DNA of 64,000 nt from Enoplolaimus lenunculus (taxonomy: Eukaryota > Nematoda > Enoplea > Enoplida > Thoracostomopsidae): contig JASANG010002646.1 of assembly GCA_030248215.1 (NCBI GenBank), positions 162,946-226,945 on the forward strand, read 5' to 3'. The position numbers and the translations under genes were made by a program. Under the pieces are notes generated by a model. The model was not told where the DNA came from. It ran no database searches and worked only from the letters and a program-made list of their open reading frames with translations. Shown here piece after piece: positions 41,950-52,740 of this stretch; position 1 is the stretch's first letter; each line of letters opens with the position of its first letter.

Positions 41950-43540
41950 AATTATTTTCAAAATTGATTTTTGAGATAGCGTGAAGACCGCGTTGTAAAA
42001 AATGAGTCTAACTTTAAGTGTATATTTTTTGTAAGTATTCTTCTTTACCATCTCGTCTTTAGCGGTTTCTTTTAATTTTTGCTTAGCCTTCTTGAACGAA
42101 AGTTTGCTGCAGAATTTTTGTAAAAACAACGAATCTTCCTTGCCCCGGTAATTAGAGGTTTTGTTCAGTGCAAGAAAGCACGAGGATATGAGTGTCCTGT
42201 GAGAAGTTTGTGATTTATTGGTCTTATAGCCACCAACCCGCAACTCGGTTCAGTTCTATCCTGATGCACGCTTATCGCTCTGATCTAATAACGTGGTTGT
42301 ATAAATGTTTCTTACCACACCCGAATACTGTTATGACACCGCTTTGTATAACGATGCAATTACGACACGTTATATGTTCTAATTTGCCTCGCCTAATCCT
42401 AAATATCTTGGGAACTTATGCCTAAAGTCTGTTTAGTCCAGCAACAAGTCCTCAAACACCAATTCTTCAGTAATTACATCAAGTTTTCCAAAAATCGTGT
42501 ACTCCAACCCCGTTAGAGTCACACCATGTTGCCGACCAGACTAACCCGATTAGAATGGCCAATTTCTGTGCAGAGTAGTAAAACTAACGCCGTTAGAGTT
42601 ACTAAACTGCGTTTCCCAGGTAACTTCTAAGTCCGCCAAATTCCCCAACTATTCCATAACAACAGCACCCGATGCTGTGAAATTACAATGCGCTATGCGC
42701 AACCCAAGATAACCACGCACGCCTGGGTTCGTTCGCATTAGACTCTCCCATGACAGTCTTTAACTTTCAATAACTCCGAAATTTCCTAAGACCTTCAAGA
42801 AATACACCAAATTCACTCAATTCCACCAAAAGCAATAAATAAAAGAATGTATTAAAACATCACCGATTCAATCACATGCCAAACCATTAATAATACCGGT
42901 CCTGGTTACCCGATTGACGTCCCGAGCTACCATATCCGTATACACTAAAGCCCTCCAACAACAACAATAAACAACAACATCAACAATGTCTGAGACACCC
43001 GTATGGGGTGCTAATATAGCCTAGCAATGTCCTTATTAGCAAAAATAGCCAGTAATTGTATAAAACACTATTCAACCGCCACACAGAGCCCAGGTAAGTT
43101 GTACATTGCGGACACAGCCGGCACAACATAGATTTATACTTTTACGTCTTACAACAACGCCTACGCCTAACTTAAGTTCTAAGAGAGAATACGCGGGGCC
43201 CACGAACTCCCTTAAGGTGTTGTTTTTTGGGTTTGGTTTTAGGTTGTATTTTAGTTTTTAGTTTGAAATATGATTTAAGAGCGGCACAGCTGCCCACATG
43301 TCGTAGCTTCGAATTATTTCTTAACCGAAATTCACCGTCTCAAAACGTTGGAAGGCGAGCTGCCGTCCAGAAATGTTGAAAGTTGTCTCCCAGAAGCAAC
43401 TTCTGGTCCGGTAGTTGCGCTGGGAATACATATCCAGAAGACGAATCAACGTGAGTAGCATAACTAGACTCTGTTGTTGTCTTCGATCAACCATATGAGA
43501 AACGCGTCAAGATTGAGTGTCTTAGACTGTAATCTGAGGT
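41950..43540. other. Astacin intron 4 segment, with unassigned open frames
   Basis: Frames such as 41938-42243 (minus), 42192-42425 (plus) and the plus frame before the GTGAGT donor at 43451 are open but carry no recognised motif. Astacin exons 4 and 5 join in phase without them, so they need not be coding. The segment lies inside the palindrome. Confidence 0.45.
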
Positions 43541-43585
43541 TACCAATCGTATGCCTTCAGGAGCTGTTTGTTTGAGTTGTTTCAG

Positions 43586-43761
43586 TTGTGACTCATACAT
43601 CGGATTACAGGACTTTAACCAAACGATAACGTTGGCTAGTGGTTGTTTTTCAAAAGGTTCAGTGGCTCATGAAATGATGCATGCAATTGGATTTCATCAC
43701 GAACACATTCGAGCCGATAGAGACCAATACGTCACTATTGTTGAGGAAAATATTGAAAAAG
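43586..43761 (+). CDS. Astacin exon 5: zinc-binding active site
   Basis: The acceptor TTGTTTCAG completes the split codon and is followed by CDSYIGLQDFNQTITLASGC, then FSKGSVAHEMMHAIGFHHEH and IRADRDQYVTIVEENIEK. HEMMHAIGFHHEH is the astacin signature HExxHxxGxxHxx with three zinc-binding histidines and the catalytic glutamate. RADRDQYV is the conserved follow-on. The donor AAAG|GTACGG is phase 1. Confidence 0.95.
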
Positions 43762-43784
43762 GTACGGCAATAGCGCACAGTTGT

Positions 43785-44115
43785 TTGAATTTTTCGCTAA
43801 TATTTGAATTTTCCCGATAAAACTTGAATTTGCTGGCAAAATTTGAATTTTCCAGTTAAAATTTGAATTTGCTGCCAAAATTTGAATTTTCCAGTTAAAA
43901 TTTGAATTTCGTACCAAAATTTGAATTTCCCGCCTAAATTTGAATTTTCCAGACAAAATTTGACCGCCAAATTTTGAATTGTAGCGTCTAAATTTGAATT
44001 TTTCTGCCAATATTTGAATTTCCCTGTCGAAATTTGAATTTTCCCGCCAAAATTTGAATTGTCCAGCCGAAGTTTTAATTTTCCCGGCAAAATCAAAATT
44101 TTCGCGACAAAAATA
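43785..44115. repeat. Minisatellite of AATTTGAATTTTCC units in the astacin intron
   Basis: Roughly a dozen degenerate units of about 15-30 bp, with the consensus AAAATTTGAATTTTCC[AC]G, start 25 bases after the exon 5 donor. Long open frames on the minus strand here are produced by the repeat. The mirrored copy is at 61715-62040. Confidence 0.85.
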
Positions 44116-45004
44116 CGTTGGTATCATACCATAGTTCAGCAAGATGTTCGATAGCCTAACTGAAACCTTTCAACCCCGTCTGATAATGTCATATGATACT
44201 AGTTTTCTTGTCTGTCAGTATTATATGACACTCGACATACACGGTAACTAATTATGCAGAGCACTACATGTGTAGACATCTTTAAAACTGTATTTAAGTT
44301 TGACAGACCACAACCAGGATGTCATATAACACTGTCACGTAAATGTATGATCTTCACTTGATATTAACAGACAAATGCGATTTTTGTAATGTGATATAAG
44401 GGTAATAAGCAGACAAAATGTTGCCCAATATTTGGCAGGGACAAAGCGTGTCTCACGCTGCCCCAGATTTAACGTAAACCACGCATAAAATGAAGTACAT
44501 TAGTGCTAAAATGTGTACTAAATAACACGAAAACTTACTTGTAAAAGTTGAACCGATCATACGGTTTGAGATTCTTAGCTCACCGCTGACTTCTTGTGGT
44601 CTATACGGGCTTTTGTTGAAGTCGGTATTAAAAATTATTCAAATTGCCGTAAAATGTGTGAAAAATATTGAACAAAATGTCCTACACTTTCTGCAATTCT
44701 TAAAACGTTCAAAAGTTATTTTCAAACTATAAACACAATTAATATGCTGTATGCAGGGTGCAATCGGAGTTGAAAAATACCGGAGCCGGAGGTGAGGCGA
44801 AATTAGGTAGTAAAATTGATGGTTAATTATAGTAAATTTTAGAGTATATCTGCAAAATGTTGTTAGGTTGTTTGGTTTTACGCTAATTTTCTGCGAAATT
44901 TCAGAAATGTTTTCCTGAATATTGTAACAAAAGTAAAACGAAACGAGCTAAATGGGTAAATTTTGCAAAATTATGCAAAACTTTACTACCGAAATTGCCG
45001 GAAC

Positions 45005-45130
45005 CTCTGGCAAAAATTCTACCGGAGCCGGAGGCCGATTTTCTGCAGGAGCCGGGGCCGGAGGCCGATTTTCTGCAGGAGCCGGAGCCGCAGGCCGATT
45101 TTCCGCAGGAGCCGGAGCCGGAGGCAGACC
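45005..45130. repeat. GC-rich minisatellite, 30-bp units
   Basis: Units of GGAGCCGGAGCCGGAGGCC followed by GATTTTCTGCA repeat about four times. All frames through it are open (Gly-Ala-rich), which reflects the unit length and not a gene. The mirrored copy at 60690-60815 has a different arrangement of units. Confidence 0.85.
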
Positions 45131-45867
45131 TCCGGTTGTACCCTGGCTGCATGTATGGCAGCAAACATGTCTATACGCCTGGATATTAACTTTTTGTCAT
45201 AATGCTATGCCGATGGTGTTGAAAGTGTGAAAATTTCCGAGTTCCTTTGAAGGAACTGTACCAAATATGTTTGATTGCTACTGTACGCTATAGTCATTGT
45301 TTGAAGCAAAGAATGTCTCAACTTTAAAGAGAAGTTTCGATAGTCCTGAAGCACTGAGAACACATAAGTTCTGTCCCAATCCCCGTCGTAGGGACCAAGG
45401 AGAGTTACCACGAGATAAATAGACTACCAATGTTATTTCTCGTTCCTGGTCAGGGTGTAGTTTTATGCGCCTTTCCAAACGGTGGGGTTGGAAATATTTT
45501 ACGCTAGAACGTGCCTTTTAACGTGGATGGCCCATAATGCTTCGTTCACAATAAAAATTTCATTTTGCCATCGAAAACTCTATAAGTTTGGGTTATTAAC
45601 ACGTGTCAATTTTCAAAATCGCCATGCGTCAAGCCTGCCATAACGCAAAAGTATCATCCTACTACGTGTCCCATAGCTTTTTGTAACACACAACCTACCA
45701 GCTAATAAAACTCCACAGACATTTTTTCCCCTTTCCCCTCTATCTTCTCCTAACCTTCTCTCAAGTATTGCAGACGCTGATTCGAATGAGGTTTAAATTT
45801 GCTGCAATCACTTGTTTGCGAAATTGTAGCACAACAAATTTTGTATTTTTTTACGTTTAAATTTTAG

Positions 45868-45949
45868 GAAAAGAAGCCGAATTTGCAATCTGCAACCAGA
45901 CCGCACATCCAAGTTGTACACCGCGTGGCATCGGCTATGATTACGATAG
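45868..45949 (+). CDS. Astacin exon 6
   Basis: The acceptor AAATTTTAG is followed by KEAEFAICNQTAHPSCTPRG and IGYDYD, ending GATAG|GTAAAT in phase 2. The GYDYDS segment leads into the Met-turn. Two cysteines here (AICNQTAHPSC) are extra to the usual four of the domain and could form their own disulfide. Confidence 0.9.
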
Positions 45950-46189
45950 GTAAATTTATTTTATTAATTTAGTCAAAGTTAGAATTTTAGAAATTTTATT
46001 TATGACAACTGTTCAATATTTTCAAATAAATATATTAAAATTGAATGACTAAAAGTTAATATTATGATTGTATATACTTTTAAAATAAGTGTAGCACCTA
46101 TTACCCAGTTGGCAATAGGTCTGGTATTTTTCGAAATAGAAAATTTGACATGTAGCTTGCTATTTTACCAGGGTTTGATTTCGGTAACG

Positions 46190-46509
46190 AATAGCCTTAG
46201 TCTAAAAGTTTTAGCCGACCAAAATAGTACATAAGAAAAGAATTTTTGATACTTTAGAATCTACAACTTTTTTTATACAGAGTTAATATACCTCAGCTAA
46301 TATGCATATAAATGCCCATGTTTAGAACAGGGCCGGATCGTTTTCCGGAGGGGCTATTATACGATCAGTTTATGCTTTAGACTAATTCTTTTGCTTACGC
46401 TTAGGGTTACGCTTAGGCTTAGGAATAGACTCATCCATACGCTTAGGCTTAGGCTAAGGCTTAGGAATGTGCTTACACTGCTGTTAAGGCTCTGTTCTAT
46501 ACATGGGCT
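46190..46509. mobile_element. Telomere-repeat MITE (TEL type 1) with exact 9-bp duplication
   Basis: The element proper is 46314-46509 with ends GCCCATGTTTAGAACAGGG and CTGTTCTATACATGGGCT. The exact repeat CATATAAAT flanks it at 46305-46313 and 46510-46518. The 100 bases on its left match the left flank of the copy at 14430-14744. Confidence 0.85.
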
Positions 46510-46551
46510 CATATAAATATGCTCAAAACTTCAATATTGTATTTGTTTCAG

Positions 46552-46623
46552 TGTGATGCACTATGCTGAAACTTCATTTTCGTACAACAACCAGGCCAAA
46601 ACCGTAATTCCCAAACAGAGTGG
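46552..46623 (+). CDS. Astacin exon 7: Met-turn
   Basis: The acceptor TTTGTTTCAG completes a serine codon and is followed by VMHYAETSFSYNNQAKTVIP and KQS, with donor AGTGG|GTATGT. SVMHY is the astacin Met-turn, whose tyrosine is a fifth zinc ligand, and T-x-I/V-x-P-K is conserved in the family. Confidence 0.93.
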
Positions 46624-46828
46624 GTATGTGCAAATTTCAGTTCTACGTTTTGTATCAATAAACTTGTTTATTAATATCGCTGAACAAGAGTATACAACTG
46701 TTTGGTGGTAAACAAAACTTGTTCGGCATAAGCCAAAAACTGGACAATAGCATTCGTATCACAGGTGCAAGTGGGTGAAGATTTTTTAACCACGCCGCGC
46801 TTTATCAGTGATACTTTTATTTTGTTAC

Positions 46829-46960
46829 ACTGTAAATTGCAATGAGTTGATTAATCAATTCAGGCTAGCGAGTTGGTTATATCTGAAGTAATATCAGTAC
46901 ACATTAACTGACTCTGTGTTGAGTTGAATCTCACTCTGAGTTGAGTTGACTCTGGGTGGT
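46829..46960. mobile_element. Half of a MITE, CACTGTAAATT family
   Basis: CACTGTAAATTGCAATGAG and the first half of the family follow, and then the sequence breaks off at GACTCTGGGTG. The mirrored copy is at 58378-58508. Confidence 0.7.
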
Positions 46961-47249
46961 GTAATTTTACGGTGCATTGTTGGTAATCTCTCGATTACGT
47001 TCGAAAAACTAAAACAAACCATTAAGTAAAAAATGTAACACCTGATAAACCAATAGCAACCTGCTTTACTTGTGAGGTACCCGAGCAATGTACTTTGTTC
47101 CGCTGTTTGCCGTTTCTTACTAAAAGTTGGCGTGGGTAAAGGTGAACAAATTTTTACCTGCACTTTGAAATTATTTACCCGCGGGTATACCGGCATCAAA
47201 ATTTTCTTACAACGGCTCGCGTGCGTTTACCGCGGGTACCCGCGGGTAG

Positions 47250-47437
47250 CGTAAAAAGCATATTCTTAAGCCTAAGCCTAAGCCTAAGCCCAAACCTACG
47301 CGTAAGAATGAACATATTCGTAAGCCTAAGCTTAAACCTAAGCACTAAGCCAATCAATAAATTAGCGTAAAGCTTAAGCTTACTCTATTGCAGTCCCACA
47401 GAAAAATGTTCCGTCCCTGATCTTTACATGGGCCAAA
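47250..47437. mobile_element. Telomere-repeat MITE (TEL type 2)
   Basis: CATATTCTTAAGCCTAAGCC arrays are followed by TTGCAGTCCCACAGAAAAAT and the end CCTGATCTTTACATGGGCC. The left terminus has been lost into a GGTACCCGCGGGTA-rich tract at 47170-47250. Confidence 0.65.
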
Positions 47438-47670
47438 ATATGTCAACGACAAAAACAGCATTTCAAGACGTAAAATGTTTAGCGTCTGTAGAGCATTCAC
47501 TTAAGAATCTGTAACTCGAAAGTTCGAACCAAACCTAAGCTCTACATTGCCAGCAGCCTATAGTTTAAAAACTTTCAGGTATACAACTGATTTCTATTTG
47601 AACTCGTAGTATCAAAATCTCGGCGGTTTCATGCTTCAATTTTGTTTATTTTACAATTTCTTTATTCTAG

Positions 47671-47786
47671 AGTTAAAATCGGCAATCGAAAAGGACTTAG
47701 CAAAGGCGATATTGCTAAAATCAACCAAAAATACAACTGTGGAGCACACACTGTGATACCACGAGGAAACGCTCCGTTGCCGATTG
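47671..47786 (+). CDS. Astacin exon 8: end of the catalytic domain
   Basis: The acceptor TTTATTCTAG is followed by VKIGNRKGLSKGDIAKINQK and YNCGAHTVIPRGNAPLPI, with donor ATTG|GTAAG in phase 1. IGNRKGLSKGDIAKINQKYNC is the standard C-terminal motif of the astacin domain with its last cysteine. Confidence 0.93.
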
Positions 47787-47903
47787 GTAAGATTCGTTGT
47801 TTTTATATTTATAGTTCGTTTGTTTATTGTATGTTGTTTGTTTTTATTTGTTTTTATTACTGCTCCTGCTCATTCTTCAACGAACGGTTTACTGTGTTTT
47901 TAG

Positions 47904-47938
47904 AAATTGAAGGAATTTTGAAGCAAAACGGATTATAG
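47904..47938 (+). CDS. Astacin terminal exon (short form)
   Basis: The acceptor GTTTTTAG is followed in phase 1 by IEGILKQNGL and a TAG stop. This gives a protein of about 265 residues without the EGF or CUB domains many nematode astacins carry. A second possible terminal exon starts at 49129. Confidence 0.7.
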
Positions 47939-48008
47939 GAGTCACTATCGAGTCCAAATGAGTAATACTCTTACATAATTAATATATAAATAGGTTGAAC
48001 AGGTTGGC

Positions 48009-48160
48009 TCATGTATAGATCGAAGGCGAAGCATTTTTCCGCACGATTGCAATAGAGTAAGCTTAAGCTTTAGACTAATGTCTTGTTTAGGTTTAGCTTA
48101 AATCTAGGCTTACGCTTAGGTATATGCTTATACTACACTTCTGGCCGTGTTCTATGCAAA
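48009..48160. mobile_element. TEL element, diverged
   Basis: GGCTCATGTATAGATCGAAGG and CGATTGCAATAGAGTAAGC open it, and CTTCTGGCCGTGTTCTATGC closes it. A few TTAGGC-like motifs are inside. It abuts the 149-bp tandem repeat. Confidence 0.55.
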
Positions 48161-48680
48161 GTACGCCTGTCCTATTCACGTTGCTGATTTTCTTTGTTTT
48201 TTGTTCCAAGAGCTCGCATAGTTAATATATTAATGCATCGTCCACTTTAATTTGCGTACGCCGTATACATTTTTTAAATGCCAATTGAAGATTAATATTT
48301 TTATCCATAGTACGCCTGTCTTATTCACGTTGCTGATTTTCTTTGTTTTTTGTTCCAAGAGCTCGCATAGTTAATATATTAATGCATCGTCCACTTTAAT
48401 TTGCGTACGCCGTATACATTTTTGAAACGCCAATTGAAGATTAATAATTTTATCCATAGTACGCCTGTCTTATTCACGTTGCTGATTTTCTTTGTTTTTT
48501 GTTCCAAGAGCTCGCATAGTTAATATATTAATGCATCGTCCACTTTAATTTGCGTACGCCGTATACATTTTTGAAACGCCAATTGAAGATTAATATTTTT
48601 ATCCATAGTACGCCTGTCTTATTCATGTTGCTGATTTTCTTTGTTTTTCGTTACAAGCGCTTGCATAGTTAATATAAATA
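48161..48680. repeat. 149-bp tandem repeat, three full units and one partial
   Basis: Units start with GTACGCCTGTC at 48161, 48310, 48459 and 48608. The last diverges after about 70 bases. They are nearly identical to each other. The right palindrome arm has only one full and one partial unit (about 56945-57165). A fragment with GCATCGTTCACTTTAATTTG occurs singly at 10544. Confidence 0.92.
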
Positions 48681-49128
48681 TAAAAAGAGCGTTTATAGAA
48701 AAAAAAACTAAGCGCAAGCAACAAATTTGTACAAATTTCCCGTCAAAATTTAAACGTCCTAATAGAATGCGGACCAGCAGCGTTCGAGACCGACGATGTT
48801 CTCACGTCCAGTGGAAATCGTTTTACTACACATGCGACGTATATGAGAAACACTGTGCATTATTGATTTAGTCGACATATCCAGTATTGAATCAGATGCT
48901 CATAGCACATAACCTACAAGAAATCATTTTAAGCCACTTTGTGTCAATTCGTGTCCTGAAACTTAATTTACACAATATCTCACGTTTAATATGAGACTTA
49001 GCACGCAGCTGCTATAGAAAATTGTCTTTGATGTTTACGGTACAGGCTTATAAACTATAAATTAGTTTGCAGCAGCGGCAGGTCCATTTCCAGCTCAATA
49101 TGGCGCGGGGGGGTCGAAACAATTTCAG

Positions 49129-49250
49129 AAGGAAATACAGTTGATTTCACTAAAGTTATACGAGGCGAAGATTTTACAGAAATGACCAGCGGTTTTGCCG
49201 AGTTGCCTGAGGGCGCCAAACGGTCCATTTTCGGCTACGAGTCTGAATGA
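49129..49250 (+). CDS. Alternative terminal exon of the astacin gene (inferred)
   Basis: The acceptor ACAATTTCAG is followed in phase 1 by GNTVDFTKVIRGEDFTEMTS and GFAELPEGAKRSIFGYESE, ending in TGA. The phase equals that of the donor at 47786, so it could replace the short terminal exon and give a protein of 294 residues. An AATAAA signal lies about 215 bases downstream. The frame is kept in the other palindrome arm. It could also belong to another gene. Confidence 0.45.
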
Positions 49251-49463
49251 TGTACAGGGCCGGACGACGACGGCCGATGCAGGATGACACCGAATGACAC
49301 CAGCAGCGTCGACGGTATTGAAACGGTCAAAAAATGACGCGGTTGCGAAATGATATCTGTTTCAGATGCTCCAGTCGATCGAACAGAACGCTGCACTGAG
49401 CCGCATATGAAGAAACTTTGTCCATTCCTGTTTAAAGTCTGTCCAATCACATGCGGTGACGCG

Positions 49464-49469
49464 AATAAA
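49464..49469 (+). terminator. Candidate polyadenylation signal
   Basis: AATAAA in GACGCGAATAAAACAATAAC follows the second candidate terminal exon. The motif is also present in the mirrored arm. Confidence 0.35.
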
Positions 49470-49524
49470 ACAATAACAGAAACGGAAAACGGATATTGAA
49501 GTATGTAAAGTTTCGACCAATGGT

Positions 49525-50340
49525 TGCGTTTAGGGCCGTAACAGTAGACCTACTAATATTCCTAAGGTCTAAGCTTACGCTTTAGTCAAAGGCTAAGCAA
49601 AAAATGTGTAATATTTAAGCTTTCCTGTTTACAATCGCATAAGAAACTGGACCGAAGTTGCAAAAGTGTTTTCTTGCCCTACAAACATAATTGAAGCATC
49701 AAATATTCACCGGGTTTTCTAAAATTTTAAACAAACAATAGCGAACGTACCGAAATTTTTAGGCCTTGCAAGAAATATTCTTGCTGCGCTGTATTGCAAT
49801 AGCCTGGGGTGACGGTAATTGCAATTTTTTTTCGTTTAACCCGGTCACACATGAATATTTTCTACTTTATGGCAAACATAATACCGAGTATGTATTCAAA
49901 CCCAATGCTTTGTGAGTTGAAAGTGTGTTTTTCGGTCATTAGGAGCCCAAAACTTTTTAGGACAAATAAGCTTTGAATATTAATGAGCTACATATGACGC
50001 TGACCATTCGCTGGTTACATAGTTACAAGACCCGATGCTGTAAGCATTTGAGAATACCAGCAGTGCCGGAGCAGGCAGAGGTGTAGGCTCTCACCAAATT
50101 CCACTCTTTGCATCGCAAAACTCGTGAGCGAAGCGAGCGAGAAGCCAGACGCATTTTAAAACTTAAGCGGTTTTTGTTTCCACCGGTTAGGGTCGGGGAC
50201 CCTTCAGGGGTGGGGGCCCCAAATGGGGGGTATGGGGGTGGCTGCTCCGACCCTGAATACGGGCGTAGATTTTCGTTGTTACTGAAAAAGTATAATAATT
50301 TTTACAGACAGTTTATTTTACAATAAACTTCTGAATTGTG
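49525..50340. other. TEL fragment and unique sequence, palindrome arm
   Basis: A degenerate TEL piece (49530-49610) is followed by a fragment of a piggyBac-like end (CACACATGAATATTTTCTAC at 49850) and a GC-rich stretch at 50108-50270. The open frame at 50108-50326 has no recognised domain. No gene is called. Confidence 0.45.
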
Positions 50341-51240
50341 AAGAAGTAACCGAAGAATCCGGTGGTTACAATGAACCGCTATAGAAACAATGCGAGTACA
50401 CTGTGTGCTGGGAGAAAAATTTTAAATAAATTTTACTCCTGAAACGAATAGTCTGTTTGGCCCATGTAAAGAGCAGCGGCGGAACGTTTTTGTGTAAGAC
50501 TAGAAAAGAGTAAGCTTAAGCTTTAGACTAACTTTTTGCTTGGCTAAGGCTTAGGCTTAGGCTTAGGCTTAGGAATATGCTTATAATACTGTTCCGCCTC
50601 TATTGTTTACATTCGCTGTTTGTATGATGAATACTGAAGTTGTTGAGCTATTCATAGATGGAATATATCACTTAACTTTTAAATGACACAAAAAATAGCT
50701 CATGTTATTTTAAGGTGCGTCCAGGTTTCTAGTGGGACCACAAAAGAGTAGATTTAGATTCTAGATTACGGTTTTTTCTTAGGCTTAGGCTTAGGGTTAG
50801 GCTAGGGTTAGGAATTTATTTTTGCAACGCTTAGGCTTAGGCTTAGGCTTAGGAATACGCTTAATCTACTGTTACGACCCTCAAAGTAACATTGGCCCCA
50901 AAAAATGATGCCTTAATTTCGAACGTTTTCGCGTTTGAAAAATTACAATATTAACATGTTTTTTGTAAGCAGTAAAGCGTTGAATCGCTTTTGAAACAAA
51001 CCGCTATCACGTAAACGCTTATGACATTTTTCAAAACGTAATTTTAGCACCAGTAAACAGTTTTTTCTTTGAAATTTCAAGCTTAGAATAAAATTAAAGT
51101 CAACTGAAACAAAACAATTGCTTCATGATACTTTACTATTTTGTTTTTGCGTCTATTTTTGAAACTGCCTGGAAGCCATCTCTGTTACAACCACTTTGTA
51201 CCCGGGGTACCTATTTCAAAATTTTAGTACTTGTAAAATG
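50341..51240. repeat. Central 0.9-kb block, copy A1 (plus orientation)
   Basis: It starts AAGAAGTAACCGAAGAATCC and contains two TEL elements (50459-50612 type 2 and 50697-50895 type 3). It recurs inverted at 51885-52737, direct at 52741-53655 and inverted at 54365-55262. A1 is nearly identical to the outer copy A4 but differs from the two inner copies by many small indels. Confidence 0.9.
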
Positions 51241-51360
51241 CGGCCTTTTGATATTAGTTCAGGATATTAGAACAGGTGTCTAAAACTTAAAATTTTTCTG
51301 TCAAACTTAGTAACAAATTCACGCTTATATTTTAATTCTAGAAAAAATGCCTGCAATTTT

Positions 51361-51700
51361 AGCCCATGTAAAGATCAGGGGCGGAACTTTTTTCTGTGGC
51401 ACTAGAAAAGAGTAAGCTTATTTAGCCTTCGACTAATTTTTTTGCTTGGCGTAGGCTTAAGTTTAGGCTTAGGCTTAGGAATGCGCTCATTCTTACGCTT
51501 ACGCTTTGGCTAACGCTTAGGTTTAGGCTTAGGATTAGGCTTTGAAATATGCTCATTCTTACGCTTACGCTTAGGCTAAGGCTTAGGTTTATAGGCTTAG
51601 GATTAGGCTTAGGAATAAACTCATTCTTACGTTTAGGCTTAGGCTAACGCTTAGGAATATGCTTGTAATACTGGATTCGCCCCTGTTCTTTCCATGGGCT
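51361..51700. mobile_element. Telomere-repeat MITE (TEL type 2), long core
   Basis: GCCCATGTAAAGATCAGGGG and the inverse CCCCTGTTCTTTCCATGGGC enclose four telomere-like blocks separated by ATGCTCATTCTTACGCTTA. The mirrored copy is at 53888-54240. It is present only in the outer copies of the central structure. Confidence 0.8.
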
Positions 51701-51884
51701 GCAATTTTTAATGCTGGGTGCGTGAGTTTTGCCTCAATTTTGATTTTTGACTTTCTTGTGAAACACTGGTAGGCTTATTTGCGTATATATGTCTCATACA
51801 TCATACAGAAACAATATACATGCTATAGCAAACTAAATGAAATAAACACATAGAAAGCTGGTGTGGCGCATTTTACAAATTCTA

Positions 51885-52737
51885 CAAAATTTTGAAATGT
51901 GGGTACCCGGGTACAAAGTGGTTGTAACAGAGATGGCTTCCAGGCGGCTTCGAATAGACGCAAAAACAAATAGTAAAGTATCATGAAGCAATTGTTTTTT
52001 TCAGTTGACTTTAATTTTATTCTAAGCTTAAATTTCAAAGAAAAACTGTTTACTGGTGCTAAAATTACGTTTTGAAAAATTCATAAGCATTTCTATAGCG
52101 GTTTTCAAAAGCGATTCGACGCTTTACTACTTACGAAAAACATGTTAATATTGTAATTTTTTTCAAAGTACAAAAACATTTCGAAATTAAGGCATCATTT
52201 TGCCAATTTACTTTAGGGTTCGTAACAGTAGATTAACGTATAAGCCTAAGCCTAGCCTAAGCGTTGCATTAAACTCCCCCCCTATACCCTAAGCCTAAGC
52301 CTAAGAAAAAAACGTAATACTAAATCTAAATCTACTCTTTTGTGGTCCCCACCTAAAGCCTGGACGCACCTTGAGAAGTGAGCTTATTTATTGATTGAAG
52401 TTAATAATATATTCATCTATCAATGCTCAACAATTTCGTCTCATCATCAACACAAATGTAAACAATGAGGCGGAACAGTACCTATAGTTCCTAAGCCTAA
52501 GCCTAAGCCTAACCTTTGGTAAGCAAAAAGTTAGTCTAAACTAAGCTTACTCGTTTCTAGTCTTACACAAAAACGTTTCACCGCTGCTCTTTACATGGCA
52601 AAACGACTCTTCGTTTCAGATTAAAATTTATTTAAAATTTTTCTCCCACCACACAGTGTACTCACATTGTTTCTATAGCGGTTCATTGTAACCACCGGGA
52701 TTCTTCGGTTATTTCTCTTTCAGAAGTTTATTGTAAA
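51885..52737. repeat. Central block, copy A2 (inverted, divergent)
   Basis: This is the reverse complement of A1 with frequent one- or few-base insertions and deletions. It ends TCTTTCAGAAGTTTATTGTAAA, after which the sequence turns back on itself. Confidence 0.9.
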
Positions 52738-52740
52738 AGT

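Larger units (their letters stand above)
41877..52737. repeat. Left arm of the 22-kb palindrome
   Basis: Sequence from about 41877 reappears inverted in the right arm up to about 63959. Examples are the frame at 41938-42243 against 63586-63891, 43551-43820 against 62002-62271, and 50108-50326 against 55277-55495. Near the outer end the copies are almost identical. Differences elsewhere are mostly small indels, a repeat-copy difference near 48.2-48.7 kb and one replaced block near 45.65-45.78 kb. Outside 41877 and 63959 the flanks are unrelated. Confidence 0.95.

Noticed and set aside
41938-42243. 101-codon frame kept identically in both palindrome arms, suggesting constraint.
   Set aside because: The arms are nearly identical here over non-coding sequence too, so conservation carries no information. 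No domain is recognisable.
43735-44142. Long minus-strand frames with regular Lys-Phe-Lys-Phe and Asn-Ser-Asn-Phe patterns.
   Set aside because: They are produced by the AATTTGAATTTTCC minisatellite in an astacin intron.
44901-45230. Gly-Ala-Gly- or Pro-Glu-Pro-rich frames resembling silk or structural protein.
   Set aside because: All frames are open because the unit is a GC-rich minisatellite of 30 bp, and the copies differ between arms without frame constraint.
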